64,000 bases of DNA from Dryocola clanedunensis subsp. sulfonylureivorans (GTDB lineage Bacteria; Pseudomonadota; Gammaproteobacteria; Enterobacterales; Enterobacteriaceae), in the NCBI RefSeq assembly GCF_016756775.1, contig NZ_JAERMU010000004.1, positions 124,001-188,000 of the forward strand, in the 5' to 3' direction. Of this stretch, positions 50,167-60,206 are shown in pieces. Both the position numbers and the translations under genes were made by a program. Each line of letters opens with the position of its first letter. Position 1 is the stretch's first letter. The notes beneath the pieces were generated by a model, which worked only from the letters and a program-made list of their open reading frames with translations, ran no database searches and was not told where the DNA came from.

Positions 50167-53100
50167 AAATCCTCAGCCTGCGTTTAAAAAACCTCAACTC
50201 GCTGAAAGGCGAGTGGAAAATCGATTTCACCCAGGAGCCATTCGCCAGCAACGGGCTGTTTGCGATAACCGGCCCGACCGGCGCTGGAAAAACCACGCTG
50301 CTGGATGCGATCTGCCTCGCGCTTTACCACAAAACTCCGCGCCTTAGCACGGTTTCCCAGTCGCAGAACGACCTGATGACCCGCGACACCGCCGAATGTC
50401 TGGCAGAAGTTGAGTTCGAAGTGAAAGGCGTGGGCTACCGCGCTTTCTGGAGTCAGAACCGGGCGCGTAACTCGGCGGACGGCAATCTTCAGGTTCCGCG
50501 CGTGGAGCTGGCGGAAATCGAAACGGGCAAAATCGTTGCCGATAAAATCAAAGATAAGCTCGATGCGATAGCCAGGCTCACCGGGCTGGATTACGACCGT
50601 TTTACCCGCTCGATGATGCTTTCGCAGGGGCAGTTTGCGGCGTTCTTAAATGCCGACGCTAACGACCGCGCCTCGCTGCTCGAAGAGCTGACCGGCACGG
50701 AGATTTACGGCACGGTCTCTGCCGCCGTGTTTGAAAACCATAAGCAAATCAAAAGCCGCCTGGAAAATCTCCACGTCCAGGCCGCGGGCGTGGCGCTGCT
50801 CAGCGAAGAACAGCAGCAGCAGCTCTCAGAGAGTTTGCAGGCGCTCACTCTTGCCGAAAAAAACCTGCTGGATGAACAGCGCCAGCTCACGCAAAGCCAG
50901 CAGTGGCTGAGCCAGCTTGCGCAGCTGACCGGCGACCAGCTGCGAACAAAGCAGGCGCTGGAGACGGCGGATAAAGCCCTGCTGGAGGCAGCGCCGCGCC
51001 TTGAAAAACTGACGCGCTCGCTGCCCGCTGAAAAGCTGCGCCCGCACTGGCAGCGCCTGCAGGAGCGCCAGCAGGCGCAGCAGGCCGTCGCCGCACAGGC
51101 CGCGAATGTGAATGCTCGCTTACAGCACAGCACCACTCGCCGCCAGCAAACCCGGCTGCTCGCCGCTCAAAAGGCGCAAACGTTACAGGCGGAAAGCCAG
51201 CAGGTGCAGGAGTGGCTGGCCGCGCACGACCGCTATCGCCTCTGGGGTTCGGAGATTGCGGGCTGGCGAATGGCCTTTGCCCAGCAGGCTAAAGATGAGA
51301 AGCAGATCGCGCAGCTGCAGCAGGCCATGCAGGCTGTTCAACAAAAACTCGCCGCCTTCCCGGCGTCCGGCCTGACCCTCAGTCAGGAAGAAGTGAGCAC
51401 TCATTTACAACAGCTCACCGGCCAGCGCCCGGGCCGCCAGCAGCTGGCCGCGCTTCAGCCCCAGTTTGCCGCACTGGATAAACGGCAGCAGGAACAGCAG
51501 CGGGAGCTGGTCGAGCTGGATAAGCAGGTTGCCGAAAAAGACTCGGCGCTGACTAAAAAGCGCCAACAGTACAAAGATAAACGCCAGCACGAAAGCGATC
51601 TGGAAAAACTGGTCGAGCGGGAAAGAATTATCCAGAGCCTGGAAGCAGAGCGCTCGCGTTTGCAGCCGGACTCGCCGTGTCCATTATGCGGTTCCACCCT
51701 GCACCCTGCCGTGACCGACTATCAGGCCATTCAGCCGGGAGAAAACCAGCAGCGCCTGGCGGTGTTAAAGCTCGAGGTCGAAAAACTCAGGGAGCAGGGT
51801 TTTGCCCTGAAGGGCCAGCTGGACAGCCAGCGGCAGCAGCGTGAAAAGCTGGTTGCCGCTGGGATCTCGCTCACAGAAGAGTTATCCACCGTTGCCGCCC
51901 GCTGGCAGCAGCGCTGCGCCGAGCTGCAAATCGCCCTTACGCCGCAGTACGACATCAGCGGCTGGCTGGAAGAACAAGAGCAGCGCGAACAGCAGCTTCG
52001 CCAGCTGCATGAACGCCTGGCGCTGGAAGAGCAGCTGCAAAAAGACAGGCAGCACTATGACTCTGCGGCGGCAGAACTAACCAACCAGCGAGTTGCCTTA
52101 CAAACCGCTCTGGAGCAGGCCGGGCTTACCCATCCGGCCATCGGAGAAGAGCAGGCGTGGCTGGCAGCACGTCAGCAGGAATCACTGCTTTGGCAGCAGC
52201 ACAATGAGAAGCTTCCGCAGCTTCGCCTGCAGCTTACGACGCTGGAAAATCTGCTGGCGACCCTCATCGACGATGGATCGACGCCGCCAGCCCTGGCAGA
52301 GAGCGAGCAAGACGGGGCGCTGAATGACTGGCAGGCGCTGCACAATGAGTGCAGTACCCTGGACGGCCAGCTCAGGCTATTGCAGGAGCAAAGCAAGCAG
52401 GGTGAGGCCGAATGGCTCAACGCCAGAGAACAATTTCATGCCGTGCTGGCCGCCAGCCCGTTCAGCGACGAAGCCGATTTCCAGAACGCCCTGCTGGACG
52501 ACACGGTGCGCAGCGAGCTGGAACAACTCAAGCAGCAGCTTGAACGTCAGCAGCAGCAGCAGAGCGTGCTGTGCCAGCAGGCGGAAACCGCGCTGGCCCA
52601 GCATCAGCAAGCCCGCCCGCAACAGCTGGCAGCGGATGCCGAACTGCCGCTGCTCCAGCAGCAGCTTACGGAGCTGACTCAACGTCTGCGTGATAACACG
52701 ACTCAGCAGGGGCAGATCCAGCAGCAGCTGCGTCATGATGCGGAAAACCGTATTCGCCAGCAGGCGCTGATGGCCGAGATAAAGGCGTGTGAAGAGCAGG
52801 CCGAGGACTGGGGCTATCTCAACGCGCTGATAGGTTCTAAAGAAGGCGATAAATTCCGCAAATTTGCCCAGGGACTGACGCTGGATAACCTGGTGTGGCT
52901 GGCGAATACCCAGCTCAACCGCCTGCACGGGCGCTATCTTTTACAGCGCAAAGACAGCGAGGCGCTGGAGCTACAGGTTGTCGATACCTGGCAGGCGGAC
53001 GCGGTGCGCGACACCCGCACCCTCTCCGGCGGCGAAAGTTTCCTGGTGAGCCTGGCCCTTGCGCTGGCGCTCTCAGATCTGGTCAGCCACAAAACCCGCA

Positions 53101-53318
53101 TTGACTCGCTGTTCCTCGACGAAGGCTTCGGCACGCTGGATGCAGAAACGTTAGATACGGCGCTGGACGCGCTGGATACGTTGAACGCCAGCGGCAAAAC
53201 GATAGGCGTTATTAGCCACGTGGAGGCGATGAAAGAGCGCATCCCGGTGCAGATTCGGGTGAAGAAGATCAACGGATTAGGGGTGAGCCGGTTAGCGAAG
53301 GCGTTTTCCGTAGGATGA
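50163..53318 (+). CDS. sbcC: SbcCD nuclease subunit SbcC
   Basis: 1051-residue Rad50-type ATPase. Walker [15 protein letters not shown] is at about residues 37-50. Two very long Gln-rich coiled coils flank the zinc hook CPLCGS near residue 507. The signature [17 protein letters not shown] and Walker [10 protein letters not shown] are near the C terminus. In E. coli araJ follows sbcC; here mak does. Confidence 0.97.
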   Translation: MKILSLRLKNLNSLKGEWKIDFTQEPFASNGLFAITGPTGAGKTTLLDAICLALYHKTPRLSTVSQSQNDLMTRDTAECLAEVEFEVKGVGYRAFWSQNRARNSADGNLQVPRVELAEIETGKIVADKIKDKLDAIARLTGLDYDRFTRSMMLSQGQFAAFLNADANDRASLLEELTGTEIYGTVSAAVFENHKQIKSRLENLHVQAAGVALLSEEQQQQLSESLQALTLAEKNLLDEQRQLTQSQQWLSQLAQLTGDQLRTKQALETADKALLEAAPRLEKLTRSLPAEKLRPHWQRLQERQQAQQAVAAQAANVNARLQHSTTRRQQTRLLAAQKAQTLQAESQQVQEWLAAHDRYRLWGSEIAGWRMAFAQQAKDEKQIAQLQQAMQAVQQKLAAFPASGLTLSQEEVSTHLQQLTGQRPGRQQLAALQPQFAALDKRQQEQQRELVELDKQVAEKDSALTKKRQQYKDKRQHESDLEKLVERERIIQSLEAERSRLQPDSPCPLCGSTLHPAVTDYQAIQPGENQQRLAVLKLEVEKLREQGFALKGQLDSQRQQREKLVAAGISLTEELSTVAARWQQRCAELQIALTPQYDISGWLEEQEQREQQLRQLHERLALEEQLQKDRQHYDSAAAELTNQRVALQTALEQAGLTHPAIGEEQAWLAARQQESLLWQQHNEKLPQLRLQLTTLENLLATLIDDGSTPPALAESEQDGALNDWQALHNECSTLDGQLRLLQEQSKQGEAEWLNAREQFHAVLAASPFSDEADFQNALLDDTVRSELEQLKQQLERQQQQQSVLCQQAETALAQHQQARPQQLAADAELPLLQQQLTELTQRLRDNTTQQGQIQQQLRHDAENRIRQQALMAEIKACEEQAEDWGYLNALIGSKEGDKFRKFAQGLTLDNLVWLANTQLNRLHGRYLLQRKDSEALELQVVDTWQADAVRDTRTLSGGESFLVSLALALALSDLVSHKTRIDSLFLDEGFGTLDAETLDTALDALDTLNASGKTIGVISHVEAMKERIPVQIRVKKINGLGVSRLAKAFSVG

Positions 53319-53327
53319 TCTGAGAGT

Positions 53328-53357
53328 GTCGGATGACGCTGCGCTTATCCGACCTAC
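53328..53357. repeat. Dispersed palindromic repeat, copy 6 (TCGGAT type)
   Basis: GTCGGATGACGCTGCGC to ATCCGACCTAC, 10 bases after the sbcC stop. Confidence 0.82.
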
Positions 53358-53384
53358 TAACGCCTCGCATAGGGGCAGGAAACC

Positions 53385-53415
53385 GTAGGGTGGATAAGCG
53401 GCAGCGTCATCCACC
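53385..53415. repeat. Dispersed palindromic repeat, copy 7 (GTGGAT type)
   Basis: GTAGGGTGGATAAGCGGCAG to CATCCACC, paired tail-to-tail with copy 6 in the convergent sbcC/mak gap. Confidence 0.82.
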
Positions 53416-53427
53416 GCTCATCGCTTG

Positions 53428-54339
53428 TTATTTCTCTGCGGGCCACAGCCAGGCCGCGCCGCGCACGCCGCTGGAATCACCGTGAACCGCTTTGCGGATC
53501 GGCGTTTCGAACTCGCCGCCAAATACCCACGGCTTCACCAGCTGCGGCACCGTTTTATACAAACGCTCCACGTTGCTCATTCCGCCGCCCAGCACGATAA
53601 CGTCCGGGTCGAGGATATTCACAATGTGCGCGAGCGATTTTGCCAGGCGCATTTCATAGCGGCTGATAGCCAGCTCCGCCACCGGATCCTGCTGTTCGGC
53701 AAGGTGCATAATCTCGTTGCCCTTAAGCTTTTTACCGCTCAGGCGCTGGTAGTCGGTCGCAAAGCCGGTGCCGGAAATAAAGGTTTCGATGCAGCCCTGT
53801 TTGCCGCAGTAGCACGGCACCTCTTCGCGGTGGCGCAACTCATCTTCATCCATCCACGGCAGCGGGTTATGCCCCCACTCGCCCGCCGTGCCGTTGCCGC
53901 CAATCAGGCTGCGCCCGTTGATGGCAATACCTGCCCCGCAGCCGGTGCCGATAATCACCGCAAACACAATGCCGGCCCCTGCCGCCGCACCGTCTGTCGC
54001 TTCGGAAACGGCCAGACAGTTCGCGTCGTTTGCCAGACGAACTTCCCGTTTAAGAGCCTCCGACAGGTTTTTATCAAACGGCTGGCCGTTAAGCCAGGTG
54101 GAGTTGGCGTTTTTCACGACTCGGGTATAAGGCGAGATCGAGCCGGGAATGCCCAACCCTACCGTGCCGCGCTGCCCCGTAGCCTCTTCTGCCAGCCGCA
54201 CCAGTTCGGCAATGGTCGCGATGGTCTGCTGATAATCATCTTTTGGCGTCGGCAAACGGTGGCGAAAAAGCTGCTCGCCCTCGTCACCCAGCGCAATCAC
54301 TTCCGTTTTAGTGCCGCCTAAATCGATACCTATACGCAC
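53428..54339 (-). CDS. mak: Fructokinase Mak (ROK family)
   Basis: 303-residue manno(fructo)kinase that phosphorylates fructose and mannose with ATP. N-terminal phosphate-binding loop [15 protein letters not shown], active-site stretch [10 protein letters not shown] with the catalytic Asp, and the ROK zinc motif [17 protein letters not shown]. Converges on sbcC. Confidence 0.95.
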   Translation of the reverse strand: MRIGIDLGGTKTEVIALGDEGEQLFRHRLPTPKDDYQQTIATIAELVRLAEEATGQRGTVGLGIPGSISPYTRVVKNANSTWLNGQPFDKNLSEALKREVRLANDANCLAVSEATDGAAAGAGIVFAVIIGTGCGAGIAINGRSLIGGNGTAGEWGHNPLPWMDEDELRHREEVPCYCGKQGCIETFISGTGFATDYQRLSGKKLKGNEIMHLAEQQDPVAELAISRYEMRLAKSLAHIVNILDPDVIVLGGGMSNVERLYKTVPQLVKPWVFGGEFETPIRKAVHGDSSGVRGAAWLWPAEK

Positions 54340-54465
54340 AGAAAATTCCTCATTTGATGAGCTTTATCAACAGAGTAGAAGTCGGGGGCCGTAAAGGCAA
54401 TGAAACCGAACGCCTGATTCGCTATCATGCCCGCTGCGTTTCACTGACCTGACCGGGAAAAAATC

Positions 54466-55377
54466 ATGCTGTGGTTCAAAAATTTAATGGTTTACCGTTT
54501 AAGCCGCGACATCACGCTTAGCGCGGATGAGATGGAAAAACAGTTGGCCGCCTTCACGTTCAGCCCTTGCGGTAGCCAGGATATGGCAAAAACCGGCTGG
54601 GTGCCGCCGATGGGCTCGCACAGTGATGCATTAACCCACGCCAATAACGGGCAGATTGTGATTTGCGCCCGCAAAGAAGAAAAAATTCTGCCATCGCCGG
54701 TGATTAAGCAGGCGCTGGAAGCGAAAATCAGCAAGCTGGAAGCGGATCAGGGTCGCAAGCTCAAGAAAACCGAGAAAGATTCGCTGAAGGATGAAGTGTT
54801 GCACTCCCTGCTGCCGCGCGCCTTCAGCCGTTTCAGCCAGACAATGATGTGGATCGACACCGTTAACGGGCTGATCATGGTGGACTGCGCCAGCGCCAAG
54901 AAAGCGGAAGATACGCTGGCCCTGCTGCGTAAGAGCCTGGGTTCGCTGCCGGTTGTGCCACTGGCGCTGGAAACCCCTATCGAACTGACGCTGACCGAAT
55001 GGGTTCGTTCGGGCGATCTGCCTGCCGGTTTCGCGCTGATGGACGAAGCCGAGCTGAAAGCGATCCTTGAAGGTGGCGGCGTGATCCGCTGTAAGCAGCA
55101 GGATCTGGTGTGCGACGAAATCGCCACCCACATCGAAGCCGGGAAAGTGGTCACCAAACTGGCGCTGGACTGGCAGGAGCGTATTCAGCTGATGGTCGCA
55201 GACGATGGTTCTATCAAGCGTCTTAAGTTCGCCGATACGCTGCGTGATCAGAATGAAGATATCGACCGCGAAGATTTTGGCGCACGCTTTGACGCCGATT
55301 TTATTCTGATGACCGGCGAACTGGCCGCGCTGATTAAAAATCTGGTGGAAGCGCTGGGCGGAGAAGCTCAGAAGTAA
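54466..55377 (+). CDS. rdgC: Recombination-associated protein RdgC
   Basis: 303-residue ring-shaped DNA-binding protein that restrains RecA. Starts [16 protein letters not shown], ends with a basic and acidic mix typical of the family. Divergent from mak, as in E. coli. Confidence 0.96.
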   Translation: MLWFKNLMVYRLSRDITLSADEMEKQLAAFTFSPCGSQDMAKTGWVPPMGSHSDALTHANNGQIVICARKEEKILPSPVIKQALEAKISKLEADQGRKLKKTEKDSLKDEVLHSLLPRAFSRFSQTMMWIDTVNGLIMVDCASAKKAEDTLALLRKSLGSLPVVPLALETPIELTLTEWVRSGDLPAGFALMDEAELKAILEGGGVIRCKQQDLVCDEIATHIEAGKVVTKLALDWQERIQLMVADDGSIKRLKFADTLRDQNEDIDREDFGARFDADFILMTGELAALIKNLVEALGGEAQK

Positions 55378-55386
55378 AGCGAAGGT

Positions 55387-55412
55387 GGCGGGTAGCGCAA
55401 TGCTGACCCGCC
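55387..55412. terminator. Hairpin between convergent rdgC and ppnP
   Basis: GGCGGGTAGC pairs with GCTGACCCGCC with one bulge. It fills the 43-base gap and could end both transcripts, although T runs are short. Confidence 0.5.
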
Positions 55413-55420
55413 AAAGCTAA

Positions 55421-55726
<306 letters not shown>

Positions 55727-55794
55727 TTAAAATTGTGCAAAAAACCAATATAGAGGGCAACCCTGGAGCCTGTCACGCAAATTGTTTTCCGCCG

Positions 55795-56472
55795 TCAGGC
55801 GAGCAGTTCCGAAGTCAGGCGAGCTAACAGCACGTTTGATAATATGACCGGAATATCAAGCGCTTTTTGCAGCAGATCGCGATGCTTCTGGTGATAGCCA
55901 AGGCAGTCGAGCACCACCACATCGACACCGCCAGCAATCAGCTTATGTCCAGCGAAGATCAAATCATCGTCCGTACCGTGCACCGGATTCGCCAGCTCAA
56001 ACAGCGGGGGCTTCTCCAGCAGCTGCCATTTTTTATGTTGGTCGCTCAGCAGCTCGGGAATGGGCAGAATAATACCGAGCTGGTGACCATCCACGATGGA
56101 GGCGATCAGCGGTGGAATAATGCGTTCAGGCTCAAGCAGCATACTGTTATGGACGGTAAGCCCGGTGAATCGCTGCGAGCTCATCAGCAGGATGACATCG
56201 TAATCCTGTTTATCAAGGATCGTGAGAATACCTTGCAGCGCCTGTTCAATCTTCTGCCTGCTGATGTTGATAATGGTCCGATCGGCCAACAGCGCGTGGA
56301 GTTCTTGCTCACCCGGCACCGCGCCGTATTCGGCCAGCACCTCTTCACGAGTCATGTTCCCAAGCAGGGTGACATGTTTGATTTGGTCGGCTGAAATATG
56401 TTCGGTCAATAGCGGCAGAATTTCACTGACGGGAACTACACCGATAGTAAGAATGGCCAATGCTGGTTTCAT
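55795..56472 (-). CDS. aroM: AroM family protein
   Basis: 225-residue protein of unknown activity, named from its co-regulation with aroL in E. coli. Alpha/beta sequence with conserved stretches ALAILTIGVVPVSEILPLL, LLLMSSQRFTGLTV and VVVLDCLGYHQKHRDLLQ. It recalls the Asp/Glu racemase-like fold, but that is inference. Confidence 0.9.
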   Translation of the reverse strand: MKPALAILTIGVVPVSEILPLLTEHISADQIKHVTLLGNMTREEVLAEYGAVPGEQELHALLADRTIINISRQKIEQALQGILTILDKQDYDVILLMSSQRFTGLTVHNSMLLEPERIIPPLIASIVDGHQLGIILPIPELLSDQHKKWQLLEKPPLFELANPVHGTDDDLIFAGHKLIAGGVDVVVLDCLGYHQKHRDLLQKALDIPVILSNVLLARLTSELLA

Positions 56473-56750
56473 GCTTCGTTCCGCCTGTATTTATACCAGC
56501 CCCTTTGCTGCGCTGATACCCATCCCCTTTTTGATGCTGGCCGCAGGGTCGCTTAACAATGAATCACAAAGCGTAGCAGCATAACGCGCGAGCATCGCCG
56601 GAATCCTTAACGAAACACCATTGTTATTTCATATAACATTATCGTAATGATTATTTAACTTAGAGAAGGGATAAAAAGTGTGATTAACCAGACGGGAGAG
56701 AAGTTTTGGGATATTTCTTGCGGGTATTTCGGCTTCCTTGCCCGGGTTGA
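56473..56750. other. Non-coding gap between yaiA and aroM
   Basis: 278 bases without a convincing frame. AT-rich around 56630-56660. An extra aroM promoter is possible, but I see no firm boxes. Confidence 0.4.
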
Positions 56751-56942
56751 CTACATCTTTTGCGGATCTTCGTAGCGCCGTTTAGCATCCAGGGCCTCTT
56801 GCTCGCTTTCGTGCTCGCTAATTAGCGTATCGGGATGAGGATGGTCGGCTCGCAGTTGATACCAGGTCACCGTTTCGGTCTGTGACCCTTTCTCAACTTC
56901 AACAATTCGTGCTTCACGCGGATAGGGAGGTTGGCTCGCCAT
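56751..56942 (-). CDS. yaiA: Small protein YaiA
   Basis: 63-residue hydrophilic protein with the family segments [15 protein letters not shown] and [12 protein letters not shown]. Function unknown. AAGGAAGAGCA precedes the ATG at 56942, so the six extra residues from 56960 are dropped. It follows aroL by 41 bases, as in the aroL-yaiA-aroM unit of E. coli. Confidence 0.9.
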   Translation of the reverse strand: MASQPPYPREARIVEVEKGSQTETVTWYQLRADHPHPDTLISEHESEQEALDAKRRYEDPQKM

Positions 56943-56983
56943 TGCTCTTCCTTTGGTCATGGATGAGCCTTGAGTATAGACGA

Positions 56984-57508
56984 TCAGCTGGCTCGGGCCA
57001 TTCGCAGCGCAGCCAGAACCGCGTCGACCACAGCTTCAGGGCTATGGGATGCGTCAATGACGTGGTGCGCTGTCTCTCGGTAAAGCGCTTCGCGCGCGGC
57101 CAGCACCTCAACGATCTCATCGGTGACAGGCTTACCCGTTAGCGTAGGGCGCTGGCCCTCTTCCGGGAAAGCTTCCAGACGATCGGCCAGGATCTGCGCC
57201 GGAGCGCGGAGATAGATAACGATACCCTGCTCGCGCATAAACTGGCGGTTAACCTCGGCCAGCACCATGCCACCACCGGTTGCCACGACGGTATCCTGCG
57301 CGGTAACAGTTTGCAGCGCCTGGCTTTCACGAGCGCGGAATCCTTCCCACCCTTCCAGAGCGACGATATCCGCTACGCTCATCTGCGTGCTGGTGAGTAA
57401 ATAATTATCGGTATCGACAAAGTTGCGGCCCAACGCCTGCGCTAACGCCGTGCCGACGGTGGTTTTACCGCAGCCACGTGCGCCGACCAGAAAAATGGGT
57501 TGAGTCAT
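56984..57508 (-). CDS. aroL: Shikimate kinase II
   Basis: 174-residue P-loop kinase of the aromatic pathway. Walker [12 protein letters not shown] is at residues 8-18; the shikimate site has FVDTDNYL and WEGFRARES, and the LID region is [12 protein letters not shown] one codon upstream (57511) is in frame, but the ATG at 57508 with AGGA nine bases before it is used. Confidence 0.96.
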   Translation of the reverse strand: MTQPIFLVGARGCGKTTVGTALAQALGRNFVDTDNYLLTSTQMSVADIVALEGWEGFRARESQALQTVTAQDTVVATGGGMVLAEVNRQFMREQGIVIYLRAPAQILADRLEAFPEEGQRPTLTGKPVTDEIVEVLAAREALYRETAHHVIDASHSPEAVVDAVLAALRMARAS

Positions 57509-57570
57509 CAAGGAAAATCCTCAGCAGTTTGCCAGTATCAGGAAAGTAGGGTTGCGACGGATATATTCAG

Positions 57571-57590
57571 CATACCAGCAAACTAGTACA
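57571..57590 (-). promoter_or_regulatory. TrpR operator of aroL
   Basis: TGTACTAGTTTGCTGGTATG on the transcribed strand holds the ACTAGT core of trp operators and resembles the E. coli aroL operator. It overlaps a -10-like TATGCT. Confidence 0.75.
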
Positions 57591-57599
57591 TGCGTTAAG

Positions 57600-57617
57600 T
57601 GTAAAACAATCGTTACA
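57600..57617 (-). promoter_or_regulatory. TyrR box of aroL
   Basis: TGTAACGATTGTTTTACA matches TGTAAA-N6-TTTACA with one change. It lies just upstream of the TrpR operator. Confidence 0.75.
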
Positions 57618-57779
57618 ATAAAACAATTATGTAACATTGATGCGCAAAGGCTCTACGACCAGCGGCGTAAATTCCGTAAAGGAAAGCTACCAGCCAATAT
57701 CTGCGCCACCTTACTTGAAAGCACGGGTGAAAAACAACCCCATAGACGCTGTTGTCTGACTTCGTTTAGGGCCGTTACG

Positions 57780-58244
57780 TTACCTGCTGTTTTGGGTGCG
57801 GGTCGTCGCGAGGATCCATTTTTCCAGTTCGTTGGCGAACAGCTGACGGTCACGCTGGTTCAGGCTGTCTGGCCCACCGGTCTGCACGCCGCTTGCGCGC
57901 AGGGTATCCATAAAATCACGCATGGTCAGCCGTTCGCGAATGGTGGCTGGGGTATAACGCTCGCCACGCGGATTCAGCGCCACGGCACCTTTTTCAATCA
58001 CGTCTGCGGCCAGCGGAATATCTGCGGTAATGACCAAATCGCCGCTTTCACAGCGGCGCACAATTTCGTTATCCGCTACGTCAAACCCTGAAGGCACCTG
58101 CAGGCTGCGAATAAAACGGGAGGGAGGCGTTTTCATGCCCTGATTGGCAACCAGCGTCACCATAATCTGCGTACGCTCAGCGGCACGAAACAGCACTTCC
58201 TTAATCACTTTTGGACACGCGTCGGCGTCTACCCAAATTTGCAT
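57780..58244 (-). CDS. yaiI: UPF0178 family protein YaiI
   Basis: 154-residue DUF188 protein. N terminus [20 protein letters not shown], then [20 protein letters not shown] and the long conserved [20 protein letters not shown]. It resembles PIN-type nucleases in its acidic residues, but no activity is known. The second of two ATGs is chosen: it is six bases after AGGA and overlaps the upstream stop by one base. Confidence 0.92.
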   Translation of the reverse strand: MQIWVDADACPKVIKEVLFRAAERTQIMVTLVANQGMKTPPSRFIRSLQVPSGFDVADNEIVRRCESGDLVITADIPLAADVIEKGAVALNPRGERYTPATIRERLTMRDFMDTLRASGVQTGGPDSLNQRDRQLFANELEKWILATTRTQNSR

Positions 58245-58699
58245 CATGAATCCTTCTCTTCTGCGGGAATGATGGCGATCTTGCCGTTCTTTTCCAGAAT
58301 GGCAAACTTTATCTGCTCCATCCGTTCCAGGCCCTGGGTTATCCTCGCCGACGAAAGCACGTCATCGTTAGAGATCCCCGCCTTGCGCATCCGCTTGCTC
58401 AATGGCCTGCCGTTCTCGACGAGGATCAGCGGCGATCCGTCGATAAACAGCTCGACTTTGGGAAACCACTCTTTGATTTTGCCGAACAGAATGTCCATCG
58501 CGATAAGCGTAATAATGGTGATGGCCGCACCGGTGAAAGAGAAATCATTGCCCAGCAGCGCCTGCTGGGTCGCCTCGCTGATAATCAGCAGCAGAATAAA
58601 ATCGAACGACGTCATCTCAAGCAGCGTACGCCGTCCGGCAATTTTCAGCACGATCATCAGCAGAATGTACATGCCGACCGCGCGCAATACGTTATCCAT
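58244..58699 (-). CDS. DUF421 membrane protein (YcaP/YetF-like)
   Basis: 151-residue protein. Three N-terminal hydrophobic segments (about residues 5-21, 32-50 and 54-72) are followed by a soluble DUF421 domain with [20 protein letters not shown] and [16 protein letters not shown]. The family is widespread and its role unresolved. It is followed with one-base overlap by yaiI and preceded by a second membrane protein. K-12 lacks it at this spot. Confidence 0.82.
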   Translation of the reverse strand: MDNVLRAVGMYILLMIVLKIAGRRTLLEMTSFDFILLLIISEATQQALLGNDFSFTGAAITIITLIAMDILFGKIKEWFPKVELFIDGSPLILVENGRPLSKRMRKAGISNDDVLSSARITQGLERMEQIKFAILEKNGKIAIIPAEEKDS

Positions 58700-58709
58700 G
58701 CCCTGCTCC

Positions 58710-59225
58710 TTATGGCAGTACCCACTGATTAATCGTCACCGGTTCGGCCCCATTCAGCCTGAAGGTCGAAGTGTAATGTCCGGCAGACTGCGGCTGGGCC
58801 GTCAGCCAGAGCGCCTGTTCTTTCCCCTCACTGGCAGGCCAGGTCAGCACCATTTCATGTTGAGTTGTATGGGTGGTAAGCGGCTGCGGCTGGAGCGTCT
58901 GAATCTCGAAGTTGTCCATAAAATCCTGCCCTAGCGTCAGGACGGTGGGTTGCCCGGTGGCCGATTTCACGCGAACGGTAAAATTTTCATCGCTTTGTGA
59001 GCGCATCACACGCTGATAATCCACCAGCAAAGTGCCTGCCGGATTACTGCCGGTCGTCTGGCTCAGCCAGCCATCTGAAAAGACACCCAGTAGCGAAAGC
59101 ACCACTAACAGCAGCAGGCAGCGACCGCCCCATTTCTCGATTTGCCACTCTTTTAGCTGCCAGCGCATATCCTCTTCTACCGGATGGGTGCGGCTGGCGT
59201 ATTCATCGGGTACGCGTTTTCCCAT
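58710..59225 (-). CDS. Single-pass membrane protein of unknown function
   Basis: 171 residues, not recognised. The N-terminal 33 residues are hydrophilic and cytoplasmic, one helix (about residues 34-50, GGRCLLLLVVLSLLGVF) follows, and the rest looks beta-rich and probably periplasmic. It lies ten bases upstream of the DUF421 gene on the same strand, which suggests a joint function. Confidence 0.7.
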   Translation of the reverse strand: MGKRVPDEYASRTHPVEEDMRWQLKEWQIEKWGGRCLLLLVVLSLLGVFSDGWLSQTTGSNPAGTLLVDYQRVMRSQSDENFTVRVKSATGQPTVLTLGQDFMDNFEIQTLQPQPLTTHTTQHEMVLTWPASEGKEQALWLTAQPQSAGHYTSTFRLNGAEPVTINQWVLP

Positions 59226-59329
59226 AGCTACCTCTCAGTGTTTGCTTAAGCGTAGCCGAATCGCCTGAAAGCGCGTTAAGCTATAGGCATCAGACATCCC
59301 CTTAAAACCCTGAACCCAGGAGCAACGCT

Positions 59330-60139
59330 TTGGATAAGAAAATTGGATTTATTGGCTGCGGCAACATGGGTAAAGCAATTCTCGGCGGGCTGATCGCCAG
59401 CGGGCAGGTTCAGCCGGGCAGCATCTGGGTTTACACCCCTTCACCGGACAAAGTTGAAGCGCTGCGCCAGGAGTTTGGTATTAACGCCGCGCAAAGCGCC
59501 CAGGAAGTCGCGCAGATCGCCGATATCGTTTTTGGCGCCGTGAAGCCAAATATGATGCTGAAAGTCCTGGGGGAAGTGAATTCCAGCCTGAACAAAGAGA
59601 CGGTGGTTATCTCCATCGCGGCTGGTATCACGCTGGACTCCCTCGCCATCGCACTGGGCCATGACCGCAAAATCATTCGCGCCATGCCGAACACCCCCGC
59701 GCTGGTGAACGCGGGCATGACCTCCGTTACGCCAAACGCGCTGGTCAGCCCGGAAGATATTGCCGACGCGGTGAATATTTTCCGCAGCTTCGGCCGGGCG
59801 GAAGTCGTCAGCGAAGCAATGATCCACCCGGTTGTCGGCGTCAGCGGATCTTCCCCGGCCTATGTATTTATGTTCATCGAAGCGATGGCCGATGCCGCCG
59901 TGCTGGGCGGGATGCCGCGCAAGCAGGCTTATCAGTTTGCCGCACAGGCAGTGATGGGGGCTGCGAAGATGGTGCTGGAAACGGGCACGCACCCAGGCGA
60001 GCTGAAAGATATGGTTTGCTCACCGGGAGGCACTACCATTGAAGCGGTGAAGGTTCTGGAAGAGAAAGGCTTCCGGTCGGCCGTGATGGAGGCAATGGCG
60101 AAATGTATGGCTAAGTCTGAACAGCTCGGTAAGTCATAA
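59330..60139 (+). CDS. proC: Pyrroline-5-carboxylate reductase
   Basis: 269-residue enzyme of the last step of proline synthesis, NADPH dependent. N-terminal motif IGFIGCGNMGKAILGG; C-terminal domain with HPVVGVSGSSPAYVFMFIEA and SPGGTTIEA. The start is TTG, supported by AGGAG seven bases upstream and by the fit to E. coli ProC. Confidence 0.95.
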   Translation: MDKKIGFIGCGNMGKAILGGLIASGQVQPGSIWVYTPSPDKVEALRQEFGINAAQSAQEVAQIADIVFGAVKPNMMLKVLGEVNSSLNKETVVISIAAGITLDSLAIALGHDRKIIRAMPNTPALVNAGMTSVTPNALVSPEDIADAVNIFRSFGRAEVVSEAMIHPVVGVSGSSPAYVFMFIEAMADAAVLGGMPRKQAYQFAAQAVMGAAKMVLETGTHPGELKDMVCSPGGTTIEAVKVLEEKGFRSAVMEAMAKCMAKSEQLGKS

Positions 60140-60152
60140 GCTTCTGATTTTC

Positions 60153-60183
60153 GGTGGATGGCGCTGACGCTTATCCACCCTAC
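60153..60183. repeat. Dispersed palindromic repeat, copy 8 (GTGGAT type)
   Basis: GGTGGATGGCGCTGACGC to ATCCACCCTAC, between convergent proC and dgcC; it may also serve as their shared end. Confidence 0.82.
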
Positions 60184-60206
60184 TACTACCCGATAAATTC
60201 TCACGC

